64,000 bases of DNA from Tenrec ecaudatus (taxonomy: Eukaryota; Chordata; Mammalia; Afrosoricida; Tenrecidae), in assembly GCF_050624435.1 (NCBI RefSeq), contig NC_134530.1, forward strand, positions 147,228,721-147,292,720, read 5' to 3'. Made by a program: the position numbers and the translations under genes. The notes under the pieces are model-generated. The model made no database searches and had not been told where the DNA came from. It was given only the letters and a program-made list of their open reading frames with translations. Positions 11,913-22,762 of the stretch are shown here, piece after piece (the first letter of the stretch is position 1; each line of letters begins with the position of its first letter).

Positions 11913-12072
11913 AACCCTGGGTGTGGGGAAGGGGCTGTTTCAGAGGGTAAGGACTGGGGATGGCTTGCATGGTTATTTCATTAACTGCTGAGGGTGGCGC
12001 GGGGCTGGGCACCATTTCATTCTGTTGCACGTGGGGTGTCACTGTGGGGTGGAACGTCTCGATGGCACTAAC

Positions 12073-12400
12073 AAACAGCATGAACTGCAGACAACGGTGG
12101 GCCCTGACTTGCAGCAACCCCCTTGCACCTTGGAATAAAATACTGCCTGATCTTTCGCCATCTCCAGGCCCTCGTGATCCACGGGGTTTGTGTTGGTGGA
12201 TTTCATTTGTTTGTTTGTTTGTTTGTTTGTTTGTTTGTTTGTTTGTTTGAAGGAGGTTTCCAGGCCTTTCTTCTGAGTCCATCCATCCGAAAGCTCCAAT
12301 GGAACCTGTTCCACATCGAGCCTCCCCTGAGAGACGGATGGCAACTGCACATGCCGAGAGAGCCGGCAGCAGGATCTCTACCAGCATCCTGAGAGGGACA
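12073..12400 (-). repeat. SINE of the tRNA-Gly-headed type, degraded
   Basis: It resembles the copy at 30.69-30.99 kb: the shared blocks are CTTGGAATAAAATACTGCC, CCATCTCCAGGCCCTCGTGAT, and AGGCCTTTCTTCTGAGTCC. The tRNA-like head at the right end is nearly unreadable here. A (TTTG)n tract has grown inside it at 12206-12249. Confidence 0.65.
12206..12249. repeat. (TTTG)n microsatellite
   Basis: About eleven TTTG units inside the SINE; they create the long valine/cysteine/leucine/phenylalanine runs seen in chance frames. Confidence 0.95.
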
Positions 12401-12499
12401 CGGTGAGAAATCACAGCGCTAAACCCTTCAGGCAGGATTCTTCTGGGGCTGGGGGCGGAGATCCCCCCAGACCGCTGTCCAAACTCACTCTGCTGGGGA

Positions 12500-12705
12500 A
12501 CGGGGAGCTGATTTATGTCTCCAGCAGGTATGCCAGAGAAAATTCAAATTGATCAAAAATTAAATATTCATAGGACATTATTCATTAAGATTCATCTCAC
12601 CGAGTGGATGAAATGAGGCAAGGGAAGAAATTAGCTTGCTTGAGAGTGTCAAAGTGATTATGTGATTAAATTGCAATTTATAATTTCTCCTTCAGAAAAA
12701 AAAAG
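12500..12705. other. Candidate conserved noncoding element 1
   Basis: An unbroken AT-rich stretch without repeat character holds dense homeodomain-like and octamer-like words (TTCAAATTGATCAAAAATTA, TATTCATAGG, CATTATTCATTAAG, GTGATTATGTGATTAAATTG). It resembles developmental enhancers in texture. This is inference only; no alignment was possible. Confidence 0.35.
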
Positions 12706-13017
12706 GCATTACTTCTTGATTTGTGTTTGCTTCTCCTGGCTGCACCCCCTTGTTGTCTGGGCCATAGCCAAGGGCACTCAGGGTTAATCACAGCGAGAAA
12801 AGCTCCACACACTGCCTGCTTTCTGATCTCTCGCTCTCTGTCCTTCTCCCCATCCACCACTAACTCCAGGAGAAGCCCTTGCCTTCAGCCGCAGCGCTCG
12901 GTGCTGACTGCTGAGAACAGAGCCCTGCAGGAGCAAGCAAAGACCCGATGAGTCTCCTCCGGGTAGTCTTCTGAAGGGCTCCTGCCTTCCCTTCTCCTAC
13001 CAGAAAAAAATATAGCC

Positions 13018-13202
13018 AAACCCCAAACTCACTACCATTGAGTCAATGTTGACTCACAGCGCACCCTATGGGTTTCCGAGACTGGAACTGTTGATGGGAG
13101 TAGAAAGCCCATTCTTTCCCCCTAGGAGCTGCTGGTGGGTTTGAACTGCCAACCACATGGATCGCAGCCCAACAGTAACCACTACACCACCAGGGCTCCA
13201 AC
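13018..13202 (-). repeat. AfroSINE-type SINE, reverse strand
   Basis: Reversed tail CTCACTACCATTGAGTCAAT, reversed body GATGGGAGTAGAAAGCCC, reversed B-box TTTGAACTGCCAACC, and reversed head ACCACCAGGGCTCC. It is a nearly complete copy. Confidence 0.92.
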
Positions 13203-14084
13203 AGAAAAACAATAGAGAGAGCGATACATATACAAAGTCCACTTCCCTGGAGACCACAAGTCATCCCTACAAGTCATCCCTGGCTGGTCTCTAGCACATG
13301 CCTCTCACAACCACCGCCCTTACTCTGAAGAGAAAGGAGATGCTTTCCATCCTCTGATCCCCACTCCTGAACTTGATGTGACACTGCCCAAAGAGTCCTG
13401 AGACAAAGTCGGAGTGGTGTGGTTGATCATGAAGCTCACCTGTCACTAGCATGTCCTGAAGAGCCTCAAGCCAATTCACCAGTAGATGTGTCCTCTCTAC
13501 CATCACCCCCTTCTGGCCAGCTCCCAACGAAGACGAAGCCTGAGCCCAGGGAAGGCTCAGGGACGTTCTGGAAATGTGGCCACACAGAGGTGGGGCGGTT
13601 GCCTGTTTTCCAGCTGTGCTCCCCTCAACATGCTGAGGAATGGGGGCCCAACCTTGGGCTGTGAGAGGCAGCCAACTCCAACCAAGCAGCCCCTCTTGTA
13701 CCAGCTGTGTACATGGGGCTTTGGGAGGTGGTTTCGCTTCAAGAAAGGATTTTGTTGCTAAAAATAAGTTGAAACCCACTGAATTCAATGATCTCTTCCA
13801 ACCCCCTTCCTGCCCAGAAGCCTCTGACACTCCAACTTCAGTGGTATAGAAACAGAATGAGCTGGAACCAGTCAGGAACTCTATTTTCTTCCCTTCTTGC
13901 CTCTCACTCTTTAGAAGAAACACAATCTGTCTGTCTGTCTGTCTCTCTGTCTAGAATGCAGAGTCTAGTTCTGAGGATAGAAGCGTGTGGAGGCAGATGG
14001 GTAACTGTATTTATCTTGCTCCGTCTCTCTGTCTCCTTCCATCTCTGCCTCCCACTATCTCTATAGCTCTCTTTTTCTCTCACG
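13203..14084. other. Unassigned DNA with a (TCTG)n tract
   Basis: No gene or named repeat is recognised. A 210-codon frame on the minus strand (13291-13923) shows no domain and no exon-like boundaries, so I treat it as chance. A short (TCTG)n tract sits at 13927-13953. Confidence 0.45.
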
Positions 14085-14320
14085 ACTGCCCAATAAAGAT
14101 TTAGAGGCTGGCTGCAGGAGCCGAGAAGGGCGATATTAATTCCAAGCTTGTTTCCAAACACCACGGAGGCCTGCCCGGGTTAATTAGTTGCGCAGGCTTC
14201 TCTTCAAGTGAGCGAGCCGGCGGGGTTTTTTACAGCTCTGTCACTGCGTTTATTTGTTAGTTTTCTGTTTTATTTGGAAATACACTTAGCCAAAAATAAA
14301 TAGCATCTACCATGAAGGCA
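14085..14320. other. Candidate conserved noncoding element 2
   Basis: Non-repetitive sequence carries clustered regulatory-like words: GATATTAATTCCAAGC, the homeodomain palindrome region GGTTAATTAGTTGC, and AAAAATAAATAG. The mix of AT-rich cores with GC-rich connecting sequence is typical of vertebrate enhancers. It needs a cross-species alignment. Confidence 0.35.
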
Positions 14321-14460
14321 GTGAAGAGTCCCTCTAAGAGGGGTGGGGTGGGAGGATTCACAGCTTCCAGGCTGGCCCTCCCCCACCCCCATGCCAAGAG
14401 GTGCTTCTGAATCTTAGGGAAAGTGGGAGGAGGTGGGTGAAGCCAAGAAGAAGAGGCTAG

Positions 14461-14980
14461 CAGTCAGGGTGCTGTATAGCACCGATGGAACTACAACTTT
14501 CCTCTAGTTATTTAATGCTTCCTCCCCCCTATTATAACCTCAATTCTACCTTACAAATCTGGCTAGTCCAAAGGATGTACACAGGTACAGATAAGAGCTG
14601 GAAACACAGGGAATCCAGGACAGATAAACCCCTCAGGACCAATGATGAGAGTAGCGATACCAGGAGGGGAAGGGGAAGGTAGAGGGAACTGATCACAATG
14701 ATCACATATAACCCCCTCCCAGGGAAACAGACAACAGAAAAGTGGGTGAAGGGACACATCAGTCAGTGAAAGACATGAAAAAATAATAATTTATAAATTA
14801 TCAAGGGTTCATGAGGAAGGGAGAGAAGGGAAAAAATGAGGTGATACCAATGACTCAACTAGAAAGAAATGTTTTGAAAATGATGATGGCAACAAATGTA
14901 CACGTGTGCTTGACACAATGGATGGATGGATGGATTGTAATAAGAGTTGTTCGAGCCCCCAGTAAAAAAAATTTTTTTTT
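14461..14980 (+). mobile_element. L1 3' end insertion with perfect 13-base target duplication
   Basis: It carries the young L1 3' UTR: GCTTCCTCCCCC, CAAATCTGGCTAG, GGATGTACACAGGTACAGAT, the end block GAGCCCCCAGTAAAAAAA, then a mixed A/T tail. AAGAAGAGGCTAG flanks it at 14448-14460 and 14981-14993. Only about 520 bases of the L1 were copied. Confidence 0.95.
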
Positions 14981-15139
14981 AAGAAGAGGCTAGAAGAAGA
15001 GACAGGGCCCACTGGCCATGGCTTTGGCTAAAAGCAAAGATAGGAAGTGCCCACGAACTAGCAAGCAGGGCCCATAGCAAGGGGCAGAGTCTGAGCGGTC
15101 ACAAGGGCAGAGCAGTGAGGACCAGCACGCAGCACGAAG

Positions 15140-15326
15140 GAGGGGAAGCAGGCGATCTGACTCCAGGTCCCAATTCCAGCACTTCCGGGCTGCGTGACCT
15201 AGGACACACAATGTCTAACCTCTGTGCCTCAGTTTCGCCCCCCAACTAAGGGGGGCGATCATAACCTCTTTCTGCTTCAGAGTGCCCGCAAACCTTTAGG
15301 AAATCCTGAAAGTGAATGCCCCAGAG
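15140..15326 (+). repeat. MIR SINE fragment
   Basis: TTCCGGGCTGCGTGACCTAG and then CCTCTGTGCCTCAGTTTC are the MIR core and its conserved middle, in + orientation. Confidence 0.8.
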
Positions 15327-15543
15327 CCGGGGTCGGCAAACTGTGACTTGCAAGCCAAATGCAGTGCTTTCAGCACGTGCGTGTAGCTCCGAAGCGAACT
15401 GGCTAACTTTTAAAGGCTATGATTCAGATCATGACGGTTTCATTGGTTTGTAAAAAAAAAAATACTTAAGGCTCTCAAATGATTCCTAAACAGTTGTGAG
15501 CGACAGGATTGGCTCTTCTGTCTCAAGGATTTGCCCATCCCTG
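15327..15543. mobile_element. hAT-type nonautonomous DNA element
   Basis: The left end CCGGGGTCGGCAAACT and the inverted right end (reverse of GATTTGCCCATCCCTG) match at about 12 of 16 positions, like the terminal inverted repeats of hAT/Charlie MITEs that begin CAGGGGTCGGCAAAC. It is only about 217 bases long and has no transposase. No clear 8-base target duplication remains, so it is old. Confidence 0.65.
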
Positions 15544-15995
15544 AAAAGAATTGTTCAGGTCGAGTTATGCTGGCATGTGTAGCCAGGACACGCGGCCACC
15601 CTGGAAATAGTTCCTCTAAAAGTGTTAGGGAAGGGATTTGATGAGAGAGCTTCCACCGCTGCTCAATTGGTCAGGGTGGATGCCTGAATTGTGCCCATTT
15701 CCACGTGGGCCATCATCTCACAAGGGCCGGTGGCTCCCGCACAAGCCCCATCTGGGCAGACCCGATCAGTGTATGCTGTTCTAAGAGTACCTGCTGAGGG
15801 CTGTATGGAGGGCAGGAAAAGGGCCAGGGGCTGCAGCACATGAGCGTTACTGTTTCCTGGCACAGACTTTCTGAGTGGGATGGTGACAGCGTTGGGGATA
15901 GGTCATGGTGATGGTGGTACAATGTTGTGCTTGCAATGAGCGCCCCTGAAATATACACTTAAAATGCTGAGAATAGGGAAGCCACCGTGGGACTG
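15544..15995. other. Unassigned DNA
   Basis: There is no recognised gene. A short piece near 15900-15975 (GGTGGTACAATGTTG, ATATACACTTAAAATG) resembles the 3' end of an old L1M. Confidence 0.4.
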
Positions 15996-15999
15996 CTAA

Positions 16000-16190
16000 T
16001 CTTGGAATCATCGGGCTCAGCATCCAACCATCTGTGGATTTCCTGCTTCATCTTCCTGCTGTCCTGTTCATCAGCCTCTGCAGCTATCTTTGACCCAAGG
16101 ACTTGGACTGGACTGGACTGGACTTACCCACTCCTGCAACTGTGTGAGCCATTTCTTGATACAGATCTCTTCCTACGGACAAAAACAAGG
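16000..16190 (+). repeat. Fragment of an LTR-like repeat
   Basis: GGATTTCCTGCTTCATCTTC and CCTGCAACTGTGTGAGCCAT resemble the 3' half of the element at 53.2-53.7 kb, which has ACAACTGTGTGAGCTATGTC. It includes a four-fold GGACT run at 16106-16126. Confidence 0.45.
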
Positions 16191-16299
16191 ACCCGTTTTA
16201 TATGTCTCTTGTTCTTCTTACATACTGTCAAGTTGTTTTCTGCTCATATGGACACTGTGTACGACAGGGCATTCCTCGTCCTCGCCCAGAACCTACGGA

Positions 16300-16605
16300 G
16301 CCCTGTCCGGTGCCATCCACACTGCCGCAGGTAGATGTAAGCCCATTCCCGCAGCCACAAATGGAGGCTCTTCTTGGTTTGCACCGCTCCTCTGCTTTAT
16401 CAAGCACAATGTGCTTCTCCAGGGCCCAGTCTCTCCTCACAATGTGGCCAGAGGACGTGAAGCCAAGTCTCATCGTCTTCCCGTCGAAGGATCTTTCTGG
16501 CTGCACTCTTCCCAGAGAGACTGTTTCCCCCATTCTTCTGGCAGGCCACGTTTTTCATGAACCCCATATTTCAACTGTATCGATTCTTCTTCACTCTTTA
16601 TGTAT
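16300..16605 (-). mobile_element. RTE/BovB LINE 3' fragment
   Basis: On the + strand, CTGCTTTATCAAGCACAATG, TTCTCCAGGGCCCAGTCTCT, and CTGGCTGCACTCTTCC are the reverse of the 3' part of the afrotherian RTE LINE; three other copies in this window share the same words. Confidence 0.8.
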
Positions 16606-16693
16606 TTTAGCACACACACAAACCTAGTTGGCAGAGTAGACCATTGGTAAAGTGCATGTGCTTCGAACTTAATACTAGATCTAAACCTTGGGG

Positions 16694-17490
16694 TGGTTGT
16701 TGTTGCTAGCTGCCGCTGAGTTGGTTCCGACCCATACCTGCACCATCCTCACAGCTGTTGCTGTGCCTGAGCCCCTTGGTGCAGCCCTTGTCAGCCCATG
16801 TCCTTGAGGGCCTTCCGCTTTCCCATTGCCCCGCTACTTTACCGAGCATGATGCCCTTCTCCAGGGACAGTCCAAAGTGCGTAAGAGGAAGTGTTGCCAT
16901 CCTTTCCTCCCAGGGGCACTCTGGCAGTACTTCCTCCCAGACAGATTTGTTTGCCCTTTTAGCCCTCCATGGTATTTTCAATATTCCTCTCCAGCACTGC
17001 AATTAAATGCCCAGGTTCTTCTGCAATCTTCGTTATTCCATGTCCAACTTTCACATGCGTATGACGCCATGGAGACTACGATGGCTTGGCTCAGGTGCAC
17101 CTTAGTCCTCAAAGAAACGTCCTTAGTTTTCAAGTCTCTGAAGAGGCCTTGTGCAGCAGATACATCTAATGCAACTCATCTTGTATCTCTCAGCTGCTGC
17201 TTCTATGAGCATCGACCATGGGTCCAAGCAAGACAAAATCCTTGACAACCCCAATCTTTTCTCCATTTATCATGATGTCATCTGTGGGTCCAGGTGGGAG
17301 GATGTTAGTCTTCTTCACATTGAGCTGAAATCCACACTGAAGGCTGCCATCCTTGATCTTCATCAGCAAGTGCTTCAAGCCCTCCTCGCCTTCAGCAAGC
17401 CCGGTTGGGTCATCTGCGTATCTCAGGTTCTTCATAAGCCTTCCTCCCATCCCGATGCCACGTTCTTCTTCACATAATCTCACTTCTCTG
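16694..17490 (-). mobile_element. RTE/BovB LINE, 3' part with reverse transcriptase remnant
   Basis: This minus-strand LINE covers the end of the reverse transcriptase and the 3' tail. At about 17483-17190 a 97-codon open segment reads through the motif LRYADDPTGLAEGEEGLKHL; the catalytic YADD lies at 17420-17409, followed by CGFQLNVKKT, which matches the RTE/BovB thumb region. It then runs into the 3' end near 16694 (GTTGTTGTTGCTAGC on the + strand). Reading frames downstream are broken. RTE is the likely source of the 3' ends used by some afrotherian SINEs. Confidence 0.9.
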
Positions 17491-17539
17491 AGCTATAAAC
17501 CTTGGAGAATCTATTCAAGTTCTACTTCAAGGTCGTTTT

Positions 17540-17690
17540 CTCTTCTGCAAAACAGGGATAATGAGGGCCCTCACTCATTGGATTGTGGGGTGAGGACTGA
17601 ATGCAGGGGAGTCTGCCACCTGCTTCAGACGGGAGAAAACAGGCAGCAGATCTCAATAAACACTATCATTACAACGTATAAAAACTAGTC
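17540..17690 (+). repeat. MIR fragment
   Basis: GTTTTCTCTTCTGCAAAACA followed by GGGATAATGAGGGCC matches the middle of MIR; the 3' part is diverged. Confidence 0.6.
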
Positions 17691-17739
17691 AAGGTGCGTG
17701 GGGAGAAAAAACAAAACAAACCATTCCTTCAGATGCATG

Positions 17740-17925
17740 AACGTGTTGCCAACTGGGAGCTCCAGCCCGGGGGAAGTGCACAGTAAGGGGACCCCATCTA
17801 GAAGAAAGAGCAATTTTAACACCGCTTTAATGAGAAGACACGCTATCATTGCTGGGTGTGACCTCATGTATTTCCTCGTAATGCTGGGAATGTTCTCATT
17901 ACACTGTCATTGCATGTGAGTCCTA
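17740..17925. other. Candidate conserved noncoding element 3
   Basis: Clean non-repeat sequence with TTTAACACCGCTTTAATGAG, GCTATCATTGCTGGGTGTGA, and TTCTCATTACACTGTCATTG. The texture suggests a regulatory element but there is no direct proof. Confidence 0.3.
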
Positions 17926-20409
17926 AACTCGGGGCAAAAGGAGCCAAGCAACCCCCCCCCCCCCAAGAATTACCAGAAAGCCACCAGCAGAGGGAGCCAG
18001 CGGCCTCCACACAGGGCTCACCAAGGACCCAGAACCAGAGCGGGCATCCCCTTCCCCCAGCACCTGCCCATTGCCTGACAGAACAGGCGGAGAGTCACCA
18101 AGCCTATAGTTAATGAGTGTGTCCCTGGGGAGAGATTGGCCCTTCTCTGCCCTGTGGAATAAAGGGGCGGGGGTGGGGGTGCTTTCCGGGCCCCAAAAGC
18201 AAAGTGAGAGAACACCTTTCCACAGGCTCCCCACAATGCCTTCAGCACACAGGGCACTGTCTGAGCCCTGTGCCCTCCTGGGAGTCTGGGAGCAGTGGCC
18301 CCACTGTCTTTTGAGTTCCAGCATCCCCACTCTGTGCTTGACATGCACACCCCAAGGTCTGGGTTACTTGAAGCGCTAGGCTGGGGCCCACTGTAGATGT
18401 GAATATTCCCAGGCGGAGAAGACCACCGCAGTCACCCCTCCAGCTGCATTTGAAGGGGCCTTGAGGCAGCAGGCCTGGGGGGGGGGGGAAGACAGGGCCT
18501 GCTCCTGTGGGATCCCAGGTCTGTGTGGCCCTTTGGAACTGTGGGCAAAGCTCCCACCCAGCAGGCCCTCTGACTCACATGAGAGGAGATGACTGTAACT
18601 GCTGGAAGCATCTGACTGTGTTTCCCTGCTGCCTTGGTTGTCTAGTGCTGCGGTTAAGGAAACACCACAAGGGGATGTCCTTAACAAACAGACATCATTC
18701 AAATCCACGACACCTACGATGCTGGGAACTTGTCCAAATTGCTGGCCCCACATGGAGGTCCCAGAAGTCAGCAAAAAGACAGGAGGTAAAGGTTTGCCTT
18801 GGTGGGTGCTTACTGAACCAAGAGAAGGGAACCTGGAGCAGGGACCTGTTGGGAGCCTGTACCACTAGGGAGTCAGTTGGCAGGGGAGGGGGTCAGGGGG
18901 GGATCAGTGGGGAGGAGGAGGGTCCTTGGTGAGGATGGAGGTGGGCTGGGGGGAAATAGGCAGCTTCTGTCAGAACCGGGAAAGGGCAGAGACACCAGAC
19001 ACCTCCTATGGGCCCCTAAGTCCCCAAAAGAGGCCTCTTACTTCCCATCCTGCCTCTCTGCCCTCAACTCAGAGGACCTCAGACCTCTAAAAGGAAGGGG
19101 ACAGGCCCATGCCAGACATCACTTCTGGCCACTCCTACCCCCACCACCGCCACAGCTCTAGCTCCTGCTGGGGAGGAGGAAGGAAGAACTTCTTGGAATC
19201 GGGTTTTCGGTGAGAGTTTGTTTCTCAGAGTGCAAGCTTGAGTCGTAATCACCACAACAAAACTGTGGTTGGAGCCAAACTGTGGCTGCAAGCCAATGGC
19301 AACAGACCAAGACACCCAACACCGCTGCGCTCCCAGCTGCAGGGCCAAGCTGGCACTGGCTGGGCAGAGACAGGGACCGGGAGGAATCAACCACTTTGTG
19401 CTTACAGCCCTCTCAGAGCAGAGGCTCCCGGTAAATCTGGCCCAATTAAAAGCATCTGGGAAACATCTGGGCCTTGGAGACCTGTGTCCCTGTGGTCAGA
19501 GTACCCAGAGGAAGGATAACAACTTGCCCCAAACACACCCTCCTCTTTCCCATTCCTTGTGGGCCCTCTCAGAAGTCACCCTGAAGGAGGGAATCTCTCC
19601 TCAGGCTTTTAAGGAGGCACTTAGAGGAAAGGAGGGGACCACTTCCTCTTACAGGAAGCCCTGAGGAATGCAATTGGAAGAGATGGTGCAATGTGCTTCC
19701 TTCTAGTCCATTCCAGGAAGCATGAGCCCTCCCTCAGCGCAGCCTCAGCCCCAGCTCCCAGCCTGCGCTGGTCAACAGTCTCGATTCTAGACTCTAGGAG
19801 CTCACTCCTTTTCCAGCTGAGGGAGGCAGGAGAGGGGCAGGTCACACCACAGGCCCTGTGAGACAGAGGCAAGACAAAAGGACAAGACAGTAGAGGGAAA
19901 ATGGAGCTTGTGAAGAGCAGGTTAGAGAACAGAATTCCTCTTAGTTTACTTCCAGTTTGACCGGGCAGGGCGTAGGGGTGGGAGGAGGAGAAGGCAGGAA
20001 CCTGGAGCTGCTGCATGCCTGGCCAACCCTCCTGTAACACACCCTCCTGCAAAGCACCTCTAACCCTGACGACAGGCATTTTCTCCATTCCACTGATGAG
20101 GAGACGGAGGCAAGGGGTCACATGTGGCTGATCTGTGAGGGAGACAGAGATTCCATGCTTAGTCTCCCCTTCAAGAAAGGGCTCGCTGCTCAGCTGCCAG
20201 GAGTGTTAGTTCTAGTTGCTCCCAGCAGTTGGTTCCCATGGGGACCACCTCAGCTTGGGGGCCACAGGCATGCTCTTCTCTGCGGAGGCTGGCAGTGAGT
20301 GGCCGAACATGACTGTGAGACAAGGGACTAATGCCAAACTCCTCTCTCCTCTCGTGAGCAAGCTGTGGGCCGTGGGGCAGCTTCCTCCATTCTCCTCTCA
20401 CAAGGATTA
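17926..20409. other. GC-richer unassigned DNA
   Basis: About 2.5 kb without clear repeats, apart from a C13 run at 17952-17964, a G-run at about 18478-18488, a small interspersed-repeat-like piece at 18630-18715, and a MIR remnant at about 20075-20160 (-). Overlapping frames on both strands (for example 18376-18774 and 19621-20121, minus) have no recognisable domains. An unannotated exon cannot be excluded. Confidence 0.4.
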
Positions 20410-20580
20410 CCCACCAGTGGCTATTGACCAGGTCCCCACTCATGGTGACCCTATAATTGCCCAAGTAAAACTGTGATTCATAGGGCTCCCAACTGTTTTG
20501 TTTCAGAAGTGGATGGTCAGATCTTTCTTCCAAGACACCTGCGGTCAGCCCACTCACCTTTCTGATAGCAGCTGAGTGAT
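20410..20580 (-). repeat. AfroSINE-type SINE, reverse strand, diverged
   Basis: CCCCACTCATGGTGACCCTA, AGATCTTTCTTCCAAGACACC, and the reversed head region mark an older subfamily also seen at 22.6 and 61.0 kb. Confidence 0.75.
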
Positions 20581-20717
20581 TTAATAGTTTGCAAGAGATC
20601 TTTCCAAATCACACATATGATAAGAGACTAGTATCCAGAAGATATAAAGAATTCTTATAATTCAATGATTTTTTAAAAGCACCTAACCTAATTTTAAAAT
20701 GAATAAAGGACTTTTTT

Positions 20718-22107
20718 GAAATCATTTTACTGGGGGCTCTTACAGCTCTTATAACAATCCATACACTCATTGTATCAAGCACATTCATTCCCATTATCAT
20801 GTTCCAAGCATTTACTTTCTATATGAGCCCTTAGTATCAACTCCTCTTTTTCCCCTCCCACCCTCATGACCACTTAATAACTTATAAATCATTGTTTTTA
20901 TGTCTTATATGGACCGCTGTCTCCCTTTCTGTTGTTCATCCCCCCTGGGGTGGGGGGAATTATACATCAATCATTGTAATCCGTTCTCCCTTCTTTCCCT
21001 CCTCTCCCCACCTTTTCCTTCCCCTCCTAGTATCGCTACTTCCAATTCTGTCCTTAGGAGTTTATCTGACCTGGATTCCGTGTGTCCTGAGCTCTTATCT
21101 GTACCAGTGTGCATGTTCCAGTCTAGCCAGAACTGGAAGGCAGAACTGGGGTTATGATAGTGGGGGTTGAGGAAGCCTCAAGGAACCAGAGGAATATTGT
21201 GTGTTTCATCAGTGTTATACTGCGCCCTGGTTGACTCATCCCTTCCTTTGTGACCCTTCTGTGAGTGGACCTCCTATTGTCTACAGATGGGGTTTGGGTC
21301 TCTGCTCTGGCCCCCCTCAATCTCAAAATTTTGTTCTTTGTTTGTTTGGGGTCTCTTCTGCTGTTTGTTACCTGATTCCATCAACACCTGATGATCGCAC
21401 AATGATGGTTTTTGTTCTTTGGTGTCTGCTACCTGATCCCTTCAACACCTCGTGTTCACTTAGGCTGTGTGCTTCTTCTCTGTGGGCTTTGTTGCTCCTG
21501 AGCTATATGGCCACTTGTTTGCCTTCAAGCCTTTAAGACCCCAGACACTATATCTTTTTGATAGCCGAGCGCCATCTGCTTTCTTCACCACATTTGCTTA
21601 TGCACACTTCTGTCTTCAGTGATCATGTCAGGAAGGTGGGTATCATGGAATGACTGTTTAGCTGAGCAAGGTGCTATTGTATTGAGGGAGTGTGCATGAG
21701 GAGGTCCAATGTCCACCTGCTACCCTACTACTGAACCTATAAATATATGCACCTATGTCTATTTCCCCCATAATCATAAATATATTTACATATGTACGTG
21801 TCTGTATTTAGGCTTCTCTGTATGCCCCTTGCCTCCTACTCCTTTCCTCTATTTCCTTATGCTTTCCTCCTGTCCCACTACCATGTTCAGCTTTCATTCT
21901 GGTTTCAGTAATTCCTCTCAGTTACGTTTCCCTTGGTCACTTCCTACCTTGGTCACTCCCTACCAGTCCTCCCATCTCCTCCCTCCACTGGTTTGAACCA
22001 CTTGTTGTTCCCTTGTCCCTGGGCTGGCCAACACCTCCTCTCTTCCCCTACCTCTCACACTCTCATGTCCCTCCGGGACAGTTGGTCCCATTATTTTCTT
22101 CTGAGTG
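20718..22107 (-). mobile_element. L1 3' end inserted on the minus strand
   Basis: The + strand starts with T-rich sequence and CATTTTACTGGGGGCTCTTA, the reverse of the L1 tail. It continues through the reverse of the dog-eared 3' UTR landmarks (CCAGTGTGCATGTTCCAGTC; TTTGATAGCCGAGCGCCATC) to about 22107. Possible imperfect target duplication: AGGACTTTTTT on the left and AGGAATTTTTA on the right. It contains a single copy of the module that is doubled at 5.0-5.5 kb. Confidence 0.88.
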
Positions 22108-22555
22108 AGGAATTTTTATAGATATCAAAGAAGATAAACACATGGCCAATAAACCAATGCAAAGGAGGTCAACAGATCAATGAATAGAGAAATGAAAATA
22201 GCCCTGTATTCAGCTAGCACAGCTATAATAAAAAAGACACAATAACAAGTATTGGCAAGGATATGGAGGAACTGGAACTCTCAGTTGCTGCTGGAGTGGT
22301 TGTAAAATGATGTTGAAGCCCATTAGAAACCAGTTTGGGCAGTCCTTCAGAAAGTTTATCATGAAGCTTGAATATTGCCTAATATTTCCACTCCTAGCTA
22401 TATATCCAACAGAATAGAAAGCATATGTCTGAACAAAAATCTATACAAAAATATTCATAACAGCATGTTTTATAATAGCCAGAAGGTGAAACAATCCAAA
22501 TGTCAATTAATTAATAAATGGACACACAGAATGTGTTACATTCATATTAATAAAA

Positions 22556-22762
22556 TGCTACTGGCATCAACTCTACTCCAGATCATGATGACTCCATTTG
22601 TGTGAGAGTGCTGCCATGCTCTGTAGTAGTTTCCACGACTGATTTTTCAGAAGTAGATAGCCAGATCTTTCTTCTAAGTCACTTCTGGGTGGATTGGAAC
22701 CACTACCCTCTCAGTTAGCTGTCAAGCACATGAACCATTTGCACTGCCCACAGACTCCTTTG
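22556..22762 (-). repeat. AfroSINE-type SINE inside old L1M
   Basis: The reversed copy has CAGATCATGATGACTCC, TTCAGAAGTAGATAGCCAGA, and GGATTGGAACCACTACC. It separates two adjacent pieces of the same L1M. Confidence 0.85.

Noticed and set aside
11860-12414. 184-codon minus-strand frame with repeated NKQT units
   Set aside because: The repeats are the translated (TTTG)n microsatellite inside a SINE.
13291-13923. 210-codon open frame on the minus strand
   Set aside because: No recognisable domain; another frame on the opposite strand is equally open; no exon signals.
17190-17483. Active reverse transcriptase gene
   Set aside because: Only 97 codons of an RTE LINE are open; the upstream domains are missing and the downstream frame is broken.
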